A stretch of DNA of 7,616 bases from Patescibacteria group bacterium (GCA_020148085.1 JAHCRD010000023.1:1-7616); one strand, 5' to 3'; numbered from the stretch's first letter, positions 1 to 6,044 are shown. The notes: a model not told the origin generated them from the sequence alone. Numbers and translations: made by a program.

Positions 1-9
1 CACCCAAGC

Positions 10-40
10 AAAAACAGCTCCCCCGAGCTGCTTTTGTTTT
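10..40. terminator. Bidirectional intrinsic terminator after htrA
   Basis: A perfect 6-bp stem CAGCTC/GAGCTG (15-20 and 25-30) closes a CCCC loop. Read on the minus strand it is followed by TTTTT (plus-strand A run 11-14 and flanks) and lies just downstream of the htrA stop. Read on the plus strand it is followed by CTTTTGTTTT. It can therefore end htrA and also any convergent gene left of the window. Confidence 0.8.
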
Positions 41-58
41 GAGATTAACAATTTGATT

Positions 59-1135
59 TCATTTCTTCTCGCCTAAAATTATTTTCAATGTTTTGGGACG
101 GCCGTTTCTGAGGACTTTTAAAAATAAGGGTTGGCCGATTTTTAATTCTTGCAAAGCATCATCAAGAGGTTGGTCGGGAGTGATTTTTTTGTTCTCAATT
201 TCTAAAATTATATCTGCTTCTCTGATACCAGCACGGGCGGCGGGACTACCAGGAACTACTGCTTGTTTGATTCCTTTTGAGATTTCAGGTTCAGAGATTA
301 CCAAAGCACCAAAATCTACTGGCAAATTAAATTTTTCTTTTAAATCTTCAGTTACAGGAATATATCTTACTCCCAAAAATGGCTCCCGAATTCTTCCATA
401 TTTTTTTAACTCTGCCAAGTCCTTTTTGGCATTATTAATAGGGAGAGCAAAGCCAATGTTTTCAGCCCCAAAGACCATAGCTGCGTTAATTCCAATTGCT
501 TTTCCCTCAATATCTATCAAAGGACCCCCAGAATTCCCCGGATTGATTGCAGCATCAGTTTGAATGAGTCCTCGCAGTTTTGTTCTCTCTCGAGATATGT
601 CACTTTGAGCTTTAATCTCTCGACTCAAACCAGAGACAACTCCGGTTGAGACAGTGTTTTGGAAAAGTCCTAAAGCATTACCAATGGCAATAACTTCTTG
701 ACCTAATTCAAGATTGGAAGAATCCCCTAATTCTATTTGAGGTAATCTACTTTTTTCTATTTTTAAAATTGCCACATCATTTATTGGGTCTCTGGCTAAA
801 ATTTCTGGCTTTAGTTTTTCTCCACTTTGCAAAACGATAATATATTCAGCCCGGGGGTCTTCTATGACATGACGATTGGTTAAAATTATTCCATTTTCTG
901 CAACAATAAAGCCACTGCCTCCACCTATTTTCACTTTTTTTCTTTTGGGTTTTGCCAAAAACTCTTCAAAGCCAAAAATTCCTGAAGGAGATTCAAAAAA
1001 ATCCAAATACTTTGACATGGTAATACTAACCACGGCTGGCAAAACTTTTTTGACCGCTCTGACAATTGGAGAGGTAGGGGCCCGCTCGCCTTTAGGCGAG
1101 TGGGAGGATGAGGTGGGCGGGTTGTAGTCTGGCAT
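59..1135 (-). CDS. htrA: HtrA/DegP-like trypsin-family serine protease with one PDZ domain
   Basis: S1C-family serine protease of 358 aa, a class that degrades or refolds damaged envelope proteins. The trypsin-like domain spans about residues 25-245. The triad is visible as His89 in TNRHV, Asp120 in INDVAILK and Ser202 in GNSGGP. A single PDZ domain follows at about 253-350, with FLGVRY as the likely carboxylate-binding loop. Family members normally start with a signal peptide or membrane anchor. Here residues 1-24 are polar and Pro/Ser-rich (MPDYNPPTSSSHS...) with no hydrophobic stretch, so export is not evident. The ATG is kept because no better start was seen upstream, but there is no Shine-Dalgarno. 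Residues 11-19 are encoded by a perfect palindrome, described separately. The gene is transcribed alone, divergent from tRNA-Arg, and ends with TGA before a terminator. The family assignment is secure; the cellular location and in vivo substrate are not. Confidence 0.93.
   Translation of the reverse strand: MPDYNPPTSSSHSPKGERAPTSPIVRAVKKVLPAVVSITMSKYLDFFESPSGIFGFEEFLAKPKRKKVKIGGGSGFIVAENGIILTNRHVIEDPRAEYIIVLQSGEKLKPEILARDPINDVAILKIEKSRLPQIELGDSSNLELGQEVIAIGNALGLFQNTVSTGVVSGLSREIKAQSDISRERTKLRGLIQTDAAINPGNSGGPLIDIEGKAIGINAAMVFGAENIGFALPINNAKKDLAELKKYGRIREPFLGVRYIPVTEDLKEKFNLPVDFGALVISEPEISKGIKQAVVPGSPAARAGIREADIILEIENKKITPDQPLDDALQELKIGQPLFLKVLRNGRPKTLKIILGEKK
1081..1104. repeat. GC-rich palindrome inside the htrA 5' end
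   Basis: An 11-bp inverted repeat, CCCGCTCGCCT (1081-1091) and AGGCGAGTGGG (1094-1104), with one G-T pair and a minimal loop, lies in the coding sequence for HtrA residues 11-19. Its core CTC(G/A)CCT...AGG(C/T)GAG resembles the hairpin at 6105-6130, so the two may belong to one palindromic family. It stands out as GC-rich against its AT-rich surroundings. Confidence 0.6.
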
Positions 1136-1139
1136 ATAT

Positions 1140-1167
1140 TTTACTTTAACACAAATTTTGTTATAAT
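1140..1167 (+). promoter_or_regulatory. Probable promoter of the tRNA-Arg unit
   Basis: A consensus -10 TATAAT lies at 1162-1167, with a weaker -35 TTTACT at 1140-1145 and a 16-base spacer. Transcription would begin near 1174, about 20 bases before tRNA-Arg. The complementary strand carries TATAAC at 1165-1160, overlapping the plus-strand -10 and suitably oriented for the divergent htrA gene. The 58-base gap may thus hold two overlapping divergent promoters; the htrA one lacks a convincing -35. Confidence 0.6.
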
Positions 1168-1193
1168 TACAAACGAGGAAGAAAATTGACCTT

Positions 1194-1265
1194 GCCCCTG
1201 TAGTTCAACGGATAGAACAAGGGACTCCTAAGCCCTAGATATAGGTCCGACTCCTATCAGGGGCA
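1194..1265 (+). tRNA. tRNA-Arg (anticodon CCT)
   Basis: The cloverleaf has acceptor GCCCCTG/CAGGGGC, D-stem GTTC/GAAC, anticodon loop CTCCTAA (CCT, reads AGG) and T-stem ATAGG/CCTAT, with discriminator A. The lowest anticodon-stem pair (31-39) is an A·G mismatch. CCA is not encoded. The T-loop is TCCGACT, so position 55 is C instead of the near-universal U, while the D-loop keeps G18 G19. It is the first gene of a tRNA-CDS-tRNA-tRNA unit. Confidence 0.93.
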
Positions 1266-1271
1266 CATTAA

Positions 1272-1306
1272 AAAATTAAAAGTTAAAAATGCAAAATTAA
1301 AAATTA
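1272..1306 (+). repeat. Five AT-rich 7-base units before a start codon
   Basis: The units are AAAATTA, AAAGTTA, AAAATGC, AAAATTA and AAAATTA, in strict 7-base register, ending one base before the ATG at 1308. They fill the gap between tRNA-Arg and the downstream gene. No Shine-Dalgarno is present. A second array of five 7-base units, with a different sequence, lies at 3374-3408 before rbfA. Confidence 0.7.
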
Positions 1307-1307
1307 T

Positions 1308-1649
1308 ATGCCAAAAGCGAAGAAATTTATTATCCCGGGAACAACCCTAATAATTTCCCTTTATATTTCAGCTTTGTTTGCTGTCGGGATAGTTTTCGGC
1401 TATATTGCAACAAGAGTATTTCACAAAAAAATTGTAGAAAAGGGAAGATTAAAACCAATAGTTTTGAATTTTGGCAAGTGGAGATTTCATTTGCATCATT
1501 GGGTGATGGGAGGGTTAATTCTTCTTCCCATTTGGCTTGGAGGTTGGTTTCAGTTTCTTCCTAAGTTTTGTCTGGGAATGATTGGCGGTTTGGTTTTTCA
1601 CGATATTTACTCTGACAGAAAATGGTATAAAATAATATCTAAGAAATAG
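1308..1649 (+). CDS. Small His-rich integral membrane protein of unknown function
   Basis: A 113-aa protein I cannot assign to a named family. A hydrophobic helix spans about residues 12-36. A basic stretch follows (HKKIVEKGRLK, 39-49), then the motif HLHHW at 61-65, a second hydrophobic segment at about 66-83 and a third at about 86-97. It ends with HD at 98-99 and SDRKWY at 102-107. The cluster H61, H63, H64, H98, D99 at membrane edges could bind a metal or form an active site; that is inference. The gene lies between tRNA-Arg and tRNA-Ala, with its TAG stop three bases before the tRNA, so it is almost certainly co-transcribed with them. There is no Shine-Dalgarno; the leader is the heptad array. 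Codon use resembles its neighbours, and the lack of stops and clear membrane topology support real coding. Confidence 0.8.
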   Translation: MPKAKKFIIPGTTLIISLYISALFAVGIVFGYIATRVFHKKIVEKGRLKPIVLNFGKWRFHLHHWVMGGLILLPIWLGGWFQFLPKFCLGMIGGLVFHDIYSDRKWYKIISKK

Positions 1650-1652
1650 TTT

Positions 1653-1725
1653 GGGCCCATGGCGCAGTAGGTAGCGCGCATCCGTGGCACGGATGAGGTC
1701 GTGGGTTCGACTCCCACTGGGTCCA
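1653..1725 (+). tRNA. tRNA-Ala (anticodon GGC)
   Basis: Acceptor GGGCCCA/TGGGTCC includes the G3·T70 wobble pair, the classical alanine identity element. D-stem GCGC/GCGC, anticodon stem CATCC/GGATG with loop GTGGCAC (anticodon GGC), T-arm GTGGG TTCGACT CCCAC. Discriminator A; CCA not encoded. Positions 32 and 38 are G and C, able to pair across the anticodon loop. The D-loop has normal G18 G19 and the T-loop is canonical. Confidence 0.96.
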
Positions 1726-1732
1726 CTGATTT

Positions 1733-1816
1733 GGAGGAGTGTACCGAATGGTTAAGGGACCGCTCTCGAAAAGCGGTGGGCGAAAGCCCTTGCAGGTTCG
1801 AGTCCTGCCTCCTCCG
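1733..1816 (+). tRNA. tRNA-Ser (anticodon CGA)
   Basis: A class II tRNA with acceptor GGAGGAG/CTCCTCC and discriminator G, as expected for serine. The anticodon loop is CTCGAAA (CGA, reads UCG) and the long variable arm TGGGCGAAAGCCCTT forms its own hairpin. The T-loop TTCGAGT is canonical. CCA is not encoded. It is seven bases after tRNA-Ala and is followed at once by a terminator. Confidence 0.96.
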
Positions 1817-1820
1817 TAAT

Positions 1821-1841
1821 ACCGCTCAAGGAGCGGTTTTT
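1821..1841 (+). terminator. Intrinsic terminator of the tRNA-Arg/Ala/Ser unit
   Basis: A 7-bp perfect stem ACCGCTC/GAGCGGT with loop AAG runs directly into TTTTT (1837-1841), four bases after the tRNA-Ser end. It separates the tRNA unit from the infB promoter that starts three bases later. Confidence 0.9.
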
Positions 1842-1843
1842 AC

Positions 1844-1872
1844 TTGAAATAAAAGCCTAATTAAGGTAAGAT
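1844..1872 (+). promoter_or_regulatory. Promoter of the infB-rbfA operon
   Basis: A -35 TTGAAA (1844-1849) and -10 TAAGAT (1867-1872) are separated by exactly 17 bases. The expected start point is 1879-1881, at or next to the infB ATG at 1881. The promoter sits straight after a terminator, so it should be the operon's own start, and the mRNA should be leaderless or nearly so. Confidence 0.7.
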
Positions 1873-1880
1873 TCTTTTAT

Positions 1881-3368
1881 ATGCCAGCAAAAAAGCAAAA
1901 TTTGATAAAGAAACCTCCGGTGGTAGTTGTCTTAGGTCATGTTGACCATGGAAAAACCGCCATTTTGGATTTTATCAGAAAGACAAATGTAGTTGAAAAG
2001 GAATCCGGGGGAATCACCCAGCATATTGGGGCTTATGAGGTAGAACACAAAGGTAAAAAAGTTACTTTTATTGATACACCGGGACACGAGGCGTTTTCAG
2101 CCATGAGAAGTAGAGGGGCTAAGGTTGCTGACATTGCCATTTTGGTGGTAGATGCAACTGAAGGGGTGAAAGAACAAACAAAAGAGGCAATAAATTTTAT
2201 CAAAAAAGCTGAAATTCCAATGGTGGTAGCCATAAATAAAATGGACAGGTCAGGGGCTCAACCAGAAAAAGTAAAAAAAGAGCTTGCTGAGAATGAGGTT
2301 TTAGTTGAATCACTCGAAGGCAAAGTTCTCTCTTGTAATGTTTCAGCTAAAACCGGAGAAGGGATGGATGAGCTTTTAGAACATATTTTGTTGGTAGCAG
2401 AAATGGAAGATTTAAAAACTGATATTTCAAGACCTGGGGAGGGAACAATAATTGAAAGTTATTTAGATCCAAAGAGGGGCCCAATTGCTACTTTGGTTCT
2501 GGAAAATGGAGTTCTGAAAGAAAACGACATTTTAGCTACTTCTTCAAACTTGGGTAAAGTGAAGAGTTTAAGCGACTTTCAAGGCAAACCCATTAAAAGT
2601 GCTTCTCCTTCTCAACCAGTGAGTGTTTTGGGTTTTGAAAAATCTGCCGGAGTTGGTGAAAAATTTAAGGTTTACCAAACTCAAGAAGAGGCCTACGGAG
2701 CTCTAAAGAAAGAAGAAAGAGGAGCTCCTCAAGTTATTTCTATTGGGCCTGGCCAGAAGGTTTTAAACATTGTTTTGAAGAGTGATGTTTTAGGTTCTGG
2801 AGAAGCAATTGAAGGGGTTTTAAAAAACATTCCCCAAGAAAAAGTAATTTTGAGAATTTTGAAAACAGAAGTTGGTGATATTGGGGTTCGAGATATTAAA
2901 TTAGCAGAAAGTGGAAAAGCAATAATTTTTGGCTTCAGAGTGAAAATTGATGCCAGAACTCAAGCTTTTGCCCAACAGAGAAAAGTAAGATGGAAAATAT
3001 TTGAAGTAATTTATGAATTAGTTCAAGAAATCAGAAGGGAGATGGTAAATATCTTGGAGCCAGAAATTCAAAGAATAGATCTGGGAGAGGTTAAGATTTT
3101 AGCTTTGTTCAAGAAAGATAAAGAGGGGCAAGTTATTGGTGGGAAAGTGATTGAAGGAGAAATTGAGAAAGGTTCTTTAACAGAGGTTTTAAGAAAAGAA
3201 GCAATAGTAGGGAAAGGAAGAGTAAAAAACCTTCAACAAGAAAAAAAGGATATTCAAAAAGTTAGCAAGGGAAAAGAAGCTGGTATATTATTTCAAGGAG
3301 AGGTAGAAATTAAAGAAGGCGATGTCCTGAAAGTTTTCCGAGAGGAAAGAAGAAGAGGAGAACTGTAG
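1881..3368 (+). CDS. infB: Translation initiation factor IF-2, core-only form
   Basis: GTPase that places initiator fMet-tRNA on the 30S subunit and promotes subunit joining. At 495 aa it is far shorter than the usual 700-900 aa because it starts right at the G domain. G1 is GHVDHGKT (19-26), G2 GGIT (43-46), G3 DTPGH (65-69), G4 NKMD (119-122) and G5 SAK (155-157). Domain II begins around 188 (GTIIESYLDPKRGPIATLVL). Domain III follows (LKSDVLGSGEAIEGVL), then the C-terminal fMet-tRNA-binding domain. In that last domain the usual AGC and ECG cysteines read GGK and EAG. The N-terminal ribosome-anchoring region of most bacterial IF-2 is absent. There is no Shine-Dalgarno, and the promoter predicts a start point within two bases of the ATG. 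rbfA follows 38 bases later, the common infB-rbfA order. Confidence 0.98.
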   Translation: MPAKKQNLIKKPPVVVVLGHVDHGKTAILDFIRKTNVVEKESGGITQHIGAYEVEHKGKKVTFIDTPGHEAFSAMRSRGAKVADIAILVVDATEGVKEQTKEAINFIKKAEIPMVVAINKMDRSGAQPEKVKKELAENEVLVESLEGKVLSCNVSAKTGEGMDELLEHILLVAEMEDLKTDISRPGEGTIIESYLDPKRGPIATLVLENGVLKENDILATSSNLGKVKSLSDFQGKPIKSASPSQPVSVLGFEKSAGVGEKFKVYQTQEEAYGALKKEERGAPQVISIGPGQKVLNIVLKSDVLGSGEAIEGVLKNIPQEKVILRILKTEVGDIGVRDIKLAESGKAIIFGFRVKIDARTQAFAQQRKVRWKIFEVIYELVQEIRREMVNILEPEIQRIDLGEVKILALFKKDKEGQVIGGKVIEGEIEKGSLTEVLRKEAIVGKGRVKNLQQEKKDIQKVSKGKEAGILFQGEVEIKEGDVLKVFREERRRGEL

Positions 3369-3373
3369 TAAGT

Positions 3374-3408
3374 GGTAAATAGTAAATCGTAAATAGTAAA
3401 TGGTAAAT
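3374..3408 (+). repeat. Five 7-base NGTAAAT units running into the rbfA start codon
   Basis: Units GGTAAAT, AGTAAAT, CGTAAAT, AGTAAAT and GGTAAAT are in perfect register from 3374, and the last unit supplies the A and T of the rbfA ATG. Only the first base of each unit varies. The array fills nearly the whole infB-rbfA gap (3369-3406), and no Shine-Dalgarno is present. Unit length, copy number and position match the array at 1272-1306, though the unit sequence differs. Confidence 0.8.
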
Positions 3409-3760
3409 GACAAGTTCTCAACGAATTAAAAAAGTAAATGAAGTGATAAAAAAAGAGCTTGGGAGAATTATTCTTAAAGAAATTGGTTTTCCAAGAAATA
3501 TTTTAGTTACTTTAACTGAAGTTGAAACAACAAAAGATTTAAGAGAATGTAAAGTTTTTGTTTCTGTTGTTCCAGAAAAAGAAACTATCAATGTTCTGAA
3601 GACCTTAGGAAAAGAAATTTACGACCTGCAGCAGATTCTTAATCAACGATTAGAAATGAGACCAGTGCCAAAAATTAGATTTTTAGAAGATAAGGAATTT
3701 AAAGAAGCCCAGAAAGTTGAGAAGATTTTAGATAGAATTCAAAAGGATAATCAGGCTTGA
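3407..3760 (+). CDS. rbfA: Ribosome-binding factor A (30S maturation)
   Basis: A 117-aa protein with the single KH-like fold of RbfA, which binds immature 30S subunits near the decoding-site end of 16S rRNA and helps late maturation. Family signatures are the N-terminal SQRIKKVNEVIKKELGRII, then LVTLTEVETTKDLRECKVFVSVVP (about 33-57), and the C-terminal RLEMRPVPKIRF followed by acidic and helical residues. Length matches the family. The start fits the family N terminus, and the codon overlaps the last NGTAAAT unit instead of following a Shine-Dalgarno. It ends in TGA at the expected place, which supports UGA being a stop here. It lies in an operon behind infB; tRNA-Cys begins 45 bases downstream with no terminator between, so co-transcription is likely. 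Confidence 0.95.
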   Translation: MTSSQRIKKVNEVIKKELGRIILKEIGFPRNILVTLTEVETTKDLRECKVFVSVVPEKETINVLKTLGKEIYDLQQILNQRLEMRPVPKIRFLEDKEFKEAQKVEKILDRIQKDNQA

Positions 3761-3805
3761 AAAATCGCCAAAAATAAGGTTTAATAATAAGGTAAACGAA
3801 AAATT

Positions 3806-3878
3806 GGCCACGTAGCCAAGAAGCTAAGGCGGCAGTTTGCAAAACTGCTATACGCGAGTGCAAGTCTCGCCGTGGCCT
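3806..3878 (+). tRNA. tRNA-Cys (anticodon GCA)
   Basis: Acceptor GGCCACG/CGTGGCC with discriminator T, as expected for cysteine. Anticodon stem GCAGT/ACTGC with loop TTGCAAA (GCA). T-stem GCGAG/CTCGC. The T-loop is TGCAAGT, with G at position 55, and the D-loop AAGAAGCTAA has A at 18 with G19 kept. The same A18/G55 change occurs in tRNA-Leu(TAA) and tRNA-Phe. CCA is not encoded. tRNA-Leu starts seven bases later. Confidence 0.95.
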
Positions 3879-3885
3879 CAAGTTT

Positions 3886-3975
3886 GCCCGGGTGCCGGAA
3901 TTAGCAGACGGTCTGGACTTAAAATCCAGTGAGCTTTTTAAGCTCGTGTGGGTGCAAGTCCCACTCCGGGCACCA
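3886..3975 (+). tRNA. tRNA-Leu (anticodon TAA), CCA encoded
   Basis: Class II tRNA with acceptor GCCCGGG/TCCGGGC, anticodon stem CTGGA/TCCAG and loop CTTAAAA (TAA, reads UUA). The long variable arm contains the hairpin GAGCTTTTTAAGCTC. T-stem GTGGG/CCCAC, discriminator A at 3972, encoded CCA at 3973-3975. The T-loop TGCAAGT has G55 and the D-loop AATTAGCAGA has A18 where leucine tRNAs normally have G18. No intron interrupts the anticodon loop, the site where other bacteria carry a group I intron in this tRNA. The LAGLIDADG gene starts 17 bases downstream. Confidence 0.95.
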
Positions 3976-3992
3976 TAGATAGCAATTTAAAT

Positions 3993-4736
3993 ATGCTCAG
4001 ACAAATGGTAAATAGCGAATTTTTTCAGAAATGGTCATCTAATATGGCGTATGTGTTGGGCTTTATTGTAGCTGATGGTTCAGTATGGAAACGAAAAGAT
4101 AGAAAAGATTCTTATATAATGAATATCACTAGTAAGGATAGGAGACATCTGGAGAAAATTAAAGAAGCAATATCATCTCAATACAAGTTAGGATTAAAAA
4201 GTAGTGGTTATACTGGTAGGAAAGAATATTCTTTTATCCAAGTTTCTAATAAAGAAATTTGTGAAGACTTAATAAATTTAGGAATCGTACCCAGAAAAAC
4301 TTATAACAATCTTAATTCTATCAAAGTCCCGGATAAATATTTCCCTGACTTTGTCCGGGGATTTTTTGATGGGGATGGTTCAGTTTATATTTATAAGGTT
4401 AATGGAACGTCACAGATTAAAGTTGCATTTAGAAGCACCAGTTTTTCTTTTATAAAAGGATTTAATCGGCGTCTTTGTGAAAACTTAAACATTTCCCTAA
4501 AAACTATTCACAGAGAAGAGGGCAAGGAAGGAAAGATGTTTCAACATGCTATTTACTTTTATATTGATGATTGTGAAGAATTAGCTGAATTTATGTATGG
4601 AAATAATCCAACTTTGTATCTCCCCCGAAAACGCCAAGTTTTTGAAAAATGGAAGTCAATAAAAAGACGCCATTACATAAAACACAATTATCCATCAAAA
4701 ATCGGCTGGCGCTTAAAGCAAAAAGTTTTCGCATAA
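3993..4736 (+). CDS. LAGLIDADG-type homing endonuclease, two-motif form
   Basis: A site-specific DNA endonuclease of 247 aa. Two LAGLIDADG helices are clear: VLGFIVADG at residues 21-29 and VRGFFDGDG at 121-129, each ending in the acidic residue that binds catalytic metal (Asp28, Asp128). Their roughly 100-residue spacing fits a single-chain, pseudo-symmetric enzyme able to cut an asymmetric site. The C-terminal part YLPRKRQVFEKW and a basic tail follow. The frame is open from within tRNA-Leu, but a GTG at 3948 would lie inside the tRNA. ATG 3993 is preferred; ATG 4005 is possible, and neither has a Shine-Dalgarno. The gene follows the tRNA-Leu CCA by 17 bases. I see no host intron or intein, so it looks free-standing. 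It appears intact, suggesting recent arrival or continued selection. Activity and target site are unknown. Confidence 0.9.
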   Translation: MLRQMVNSEFFQKWSSNMAYVLGFIVADGSVWKRKDRKDSYIMNITSKDRRHLEKIKEAISSQYKLGLKSSGYTGRKEYSFIQVSNKEICEDLINLGIVPRKTYNNLNSIKVPDKYFPDFVRGFFDGDGSVYIYKVNGTSQIKVAFRSTSFSFIKGFNRRLCENLNISLKTIHREEGKEGKMFQHAIYFYIDDCEELAEFMYGNNPTLYLPRKRQVFEKWKSIKRRHYIKHNYPSKIGWRLKQKVFA

Positions 4737-4822
4737 AAACTGCCAAAGAACTTGTAAAAAATATCGGCTCTAAAACCACATTTTTGTAAAAGAAAATTTT
4801 TTATGTTTTTAAATTAAATAAT

Positions 4823-5413
4823 ATGACAGAAGTCAAAATTTTAATAGAGGGACATGTCAAAAAACTAAAAGATGGTTGGATAGCTTCTCCTTCAACAGTT
4901 TTAATAAGAGACCGTGGTTTAAATATTATTGTAGATCCTGGCTCGGACAAGGAGTTGTTGTTGAAAAAACTCACTGAAGAGGGTTTGAAACCAGACGATA
5001 TAGACATAATATTTTTAACGCACCACCATCTGGATCATACTTTGAACATAAGAATTTTCCCTGATTGTGATATATTATTAGACGGTGACAAAATGAATGA
5101 AGCTGATAGAATATTTTCGTACTCCGAGAATATACCAGGGACTGATATAAGGGTAATTCCCACTCTAGGTCATACCTTTGATCACGCTTCATTATTAGCT
5201 GAAACGGAAAAAGGCAAGATTGTCATTGCTGGAGATTTATTCTGGTGGTTAGATAAAGAAGAGCAAAAAACTGACTATAAAAGCTTAATGGATCATAAAG
5301 ATCCTGGCGGTGCCAAAGATGAGAAGGCATTACAAGAAAGCCGTAAAAAGATTTTAGAGATTGCCGATTATATTATTCCCGGCCACGGAAAGATGTTTAA
5401 AATTGAAAAATAA
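4823..5413 (+). CDS. MBLAC1-like metallo-beta-lactamase-fold hydrolase
   Basis: A 196-aa soluble hydrolase of the metallo-beta-lactamase fold. Metal ligands are visible in order: HHHLDH (His67, His69, Asp71, His72), His117 in LGHTFDH, Asp138 in AGDLFWW and His188 in IPGHG, enough for a two-metal site. VDPGS at 37-41 is the usual early turn of the fold. The C-terminal pattern QESRKKILEIADYIIPGHG recalls the MBLAC1 group (human MBLAC1 and prokaryotic relatives), a comparison made from memory. Substrate cannot be told; this fold includes thioesterases, nucleases and lactonases. No signal peptide, so probably cytoplasmic. No Shine-Dalgarno; the 86-base gap after the endonuclease gene is AT-rich with no convincing promoter. 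It may be read from upstream. A strong terminator follows at 5479. Confidence 0.9.
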   Translation: MTEVKILIEGHVKKLKDGWIASPSTVLIRDRGLNIIVDPGSDKELLLKKLTEEGLKPDDIDIIFLTHHHLDHTLNIRIFPDCDILLDGDKMNEADRIFSYSENIPGTDIRVIPTLGHTFDHASLLAETEKGKIVIAGDLFWWLDKEEQKTDYKSLMDHKDPGGAKDEKALQESRKKILEIADYIIPGHGKMFKIEK

Positions 5414-5478
5414 TTTCTAGATTTATATCTAATCTCTTAACTGCTTTTTCTCCAAAAGAATTTGCCATCAAAGAAAAA

Positions 5479-5509
5479 CAAAACCCGCGCCCAAAAGGCG
5501 CGGGTTTTG
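5479..5509. terminator. Strong bidirectional terminator
   Basis: A perfect 13-bp inverted repeat, 5479-5491 against 5497-5509, closes a CAAAA loop. The GC-rich core CCCGCGCC/GGCGCGGG is flanked by AAAA and TTTT, so a U-rich tail follows on either strand. It lies between the convergent metallo-hydrolase gene and the 3D-domain gene and can end both. Confidence 0.92.
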
Positions 5510-5543
5510 TGATAACAACTTTAAGAGGATTATCTAAAATCTA

Positions 5544-6044
5544 TTAATTGGTAAGGATTTCCATTTCGGTTAATTTTGATCCAAAAGCCAGAGCCGCTTG
5601 TCGAGAAGGAAACCAGATATCAACATGATAATATCCTTTTCTCCAATGCATTCTATCTTCAACCACGAAAATTTTATCCTCAAAGATTTCAGGCAATCTT
5701 ATTTCTGTTCCAAAAGACAGAAGATTGTTGGCAACAATTCCATCTCTTACTTGACTTCCAGAAGCGGTAATAAAAGGATCTCCTTGGGTTTCCAAAATAG
5801 AGGAAGAATAGGCAGTTACTATTACCCTAAGTTTTCTTGGACCCTCAGAAGAAGGTGAAGTTGAGGGAAGCAAGGTTGTTTCTTGGATGACTTGTAAATC
5901 TAAAATTTCTTCTTCACTCAAAGCTAAGTTAAGAACAACATCTGCCATTGCTTTTTCTGCCTCTGGCAGATATAGAGGATAAGTTCCCAAAACTCCTATC
6001 AAAATTGCAAAAACCAGCAAATACCATTTTTGGGGTGATAACAT
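5544..6044 (-). CDS. Membrane-anchored 3D-domain protein, probable peptidoglycan-acting enzyme
   Basis: A 166-aa protein with a single hydrophobic segment at residues 7-26 after a short basic-polar start, so it is an N-terminal signal anchor or signal peptide. An acidic, Ser/Pro-rich linker follows (about 28-70). The 3D domain at 73-160 has TAY (77-79), TASGSQVRDGIVANN (93-107), FGTEIRL, VVEDR (Asp130) and VDIWF (Asp142). This double-psi beta-barrel domain is found in MltA-type lytic transglycosylases and YabE/Rpf-like proteins, so cell-wall cleavage outside the membrane is the likely role. The first of the three name-giving aspartates (usually AVDP) reads ANN here. The start is set at 6044, not at the upstream ATG at 6104, because GGGGAGGT lies six bases before it and the upstream codons overlap the promoter. 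Confidence 0.9.
   Translation of the reverse strand: MLSPQKWYLLVFAILIGVLGTYPLYLPEAEKAMADVVLNLALSEEEILDLQVIQETTLLPSTSPSSEGPRKLRVIVTAYSSSILETQGDPFITASGSQVRDGIVANNLLSFGTEIRLPEIFEDKIFVVEDRMHWRKGYYHVDIWFPSRQAALAFGSKLTEMEILTN

Noticed and set aside
93..563. A 156-codon open frame antisense to htrA.
   Set aside because: It is the shadow of a gene with a full catalytic triad and PDZ domain on the other strand and shows no domain of its own.
3374..3408. CRISPR-like array.
   Set aside because: Units are 7 bases with no spacers; it is a simple tandem repeat and no cas gene is in view.
3886..3975. Group I intron in tRNA-Leu(TAA).
   Set aside because: The anticodon stem and loop are continuous and the tRNA folds completely.
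3948..3992. A GTG start for the endonuclease at 3948.
   Set aside because: It lies inside the tRNA-Leu variable and T arms and would translate mature tRNA sequence.
4649..4789. A 46-codon open frame overlapping the end of the LAGLIDADG gene and running past its stop.
   Set aside because: It is Lys-rich as expected by chance in AT-rich DNA, has no ribosome site, and the endonuclease frame itself looks natural to its stop. A frameshifted C terminus cannot be excluded but is not supported.
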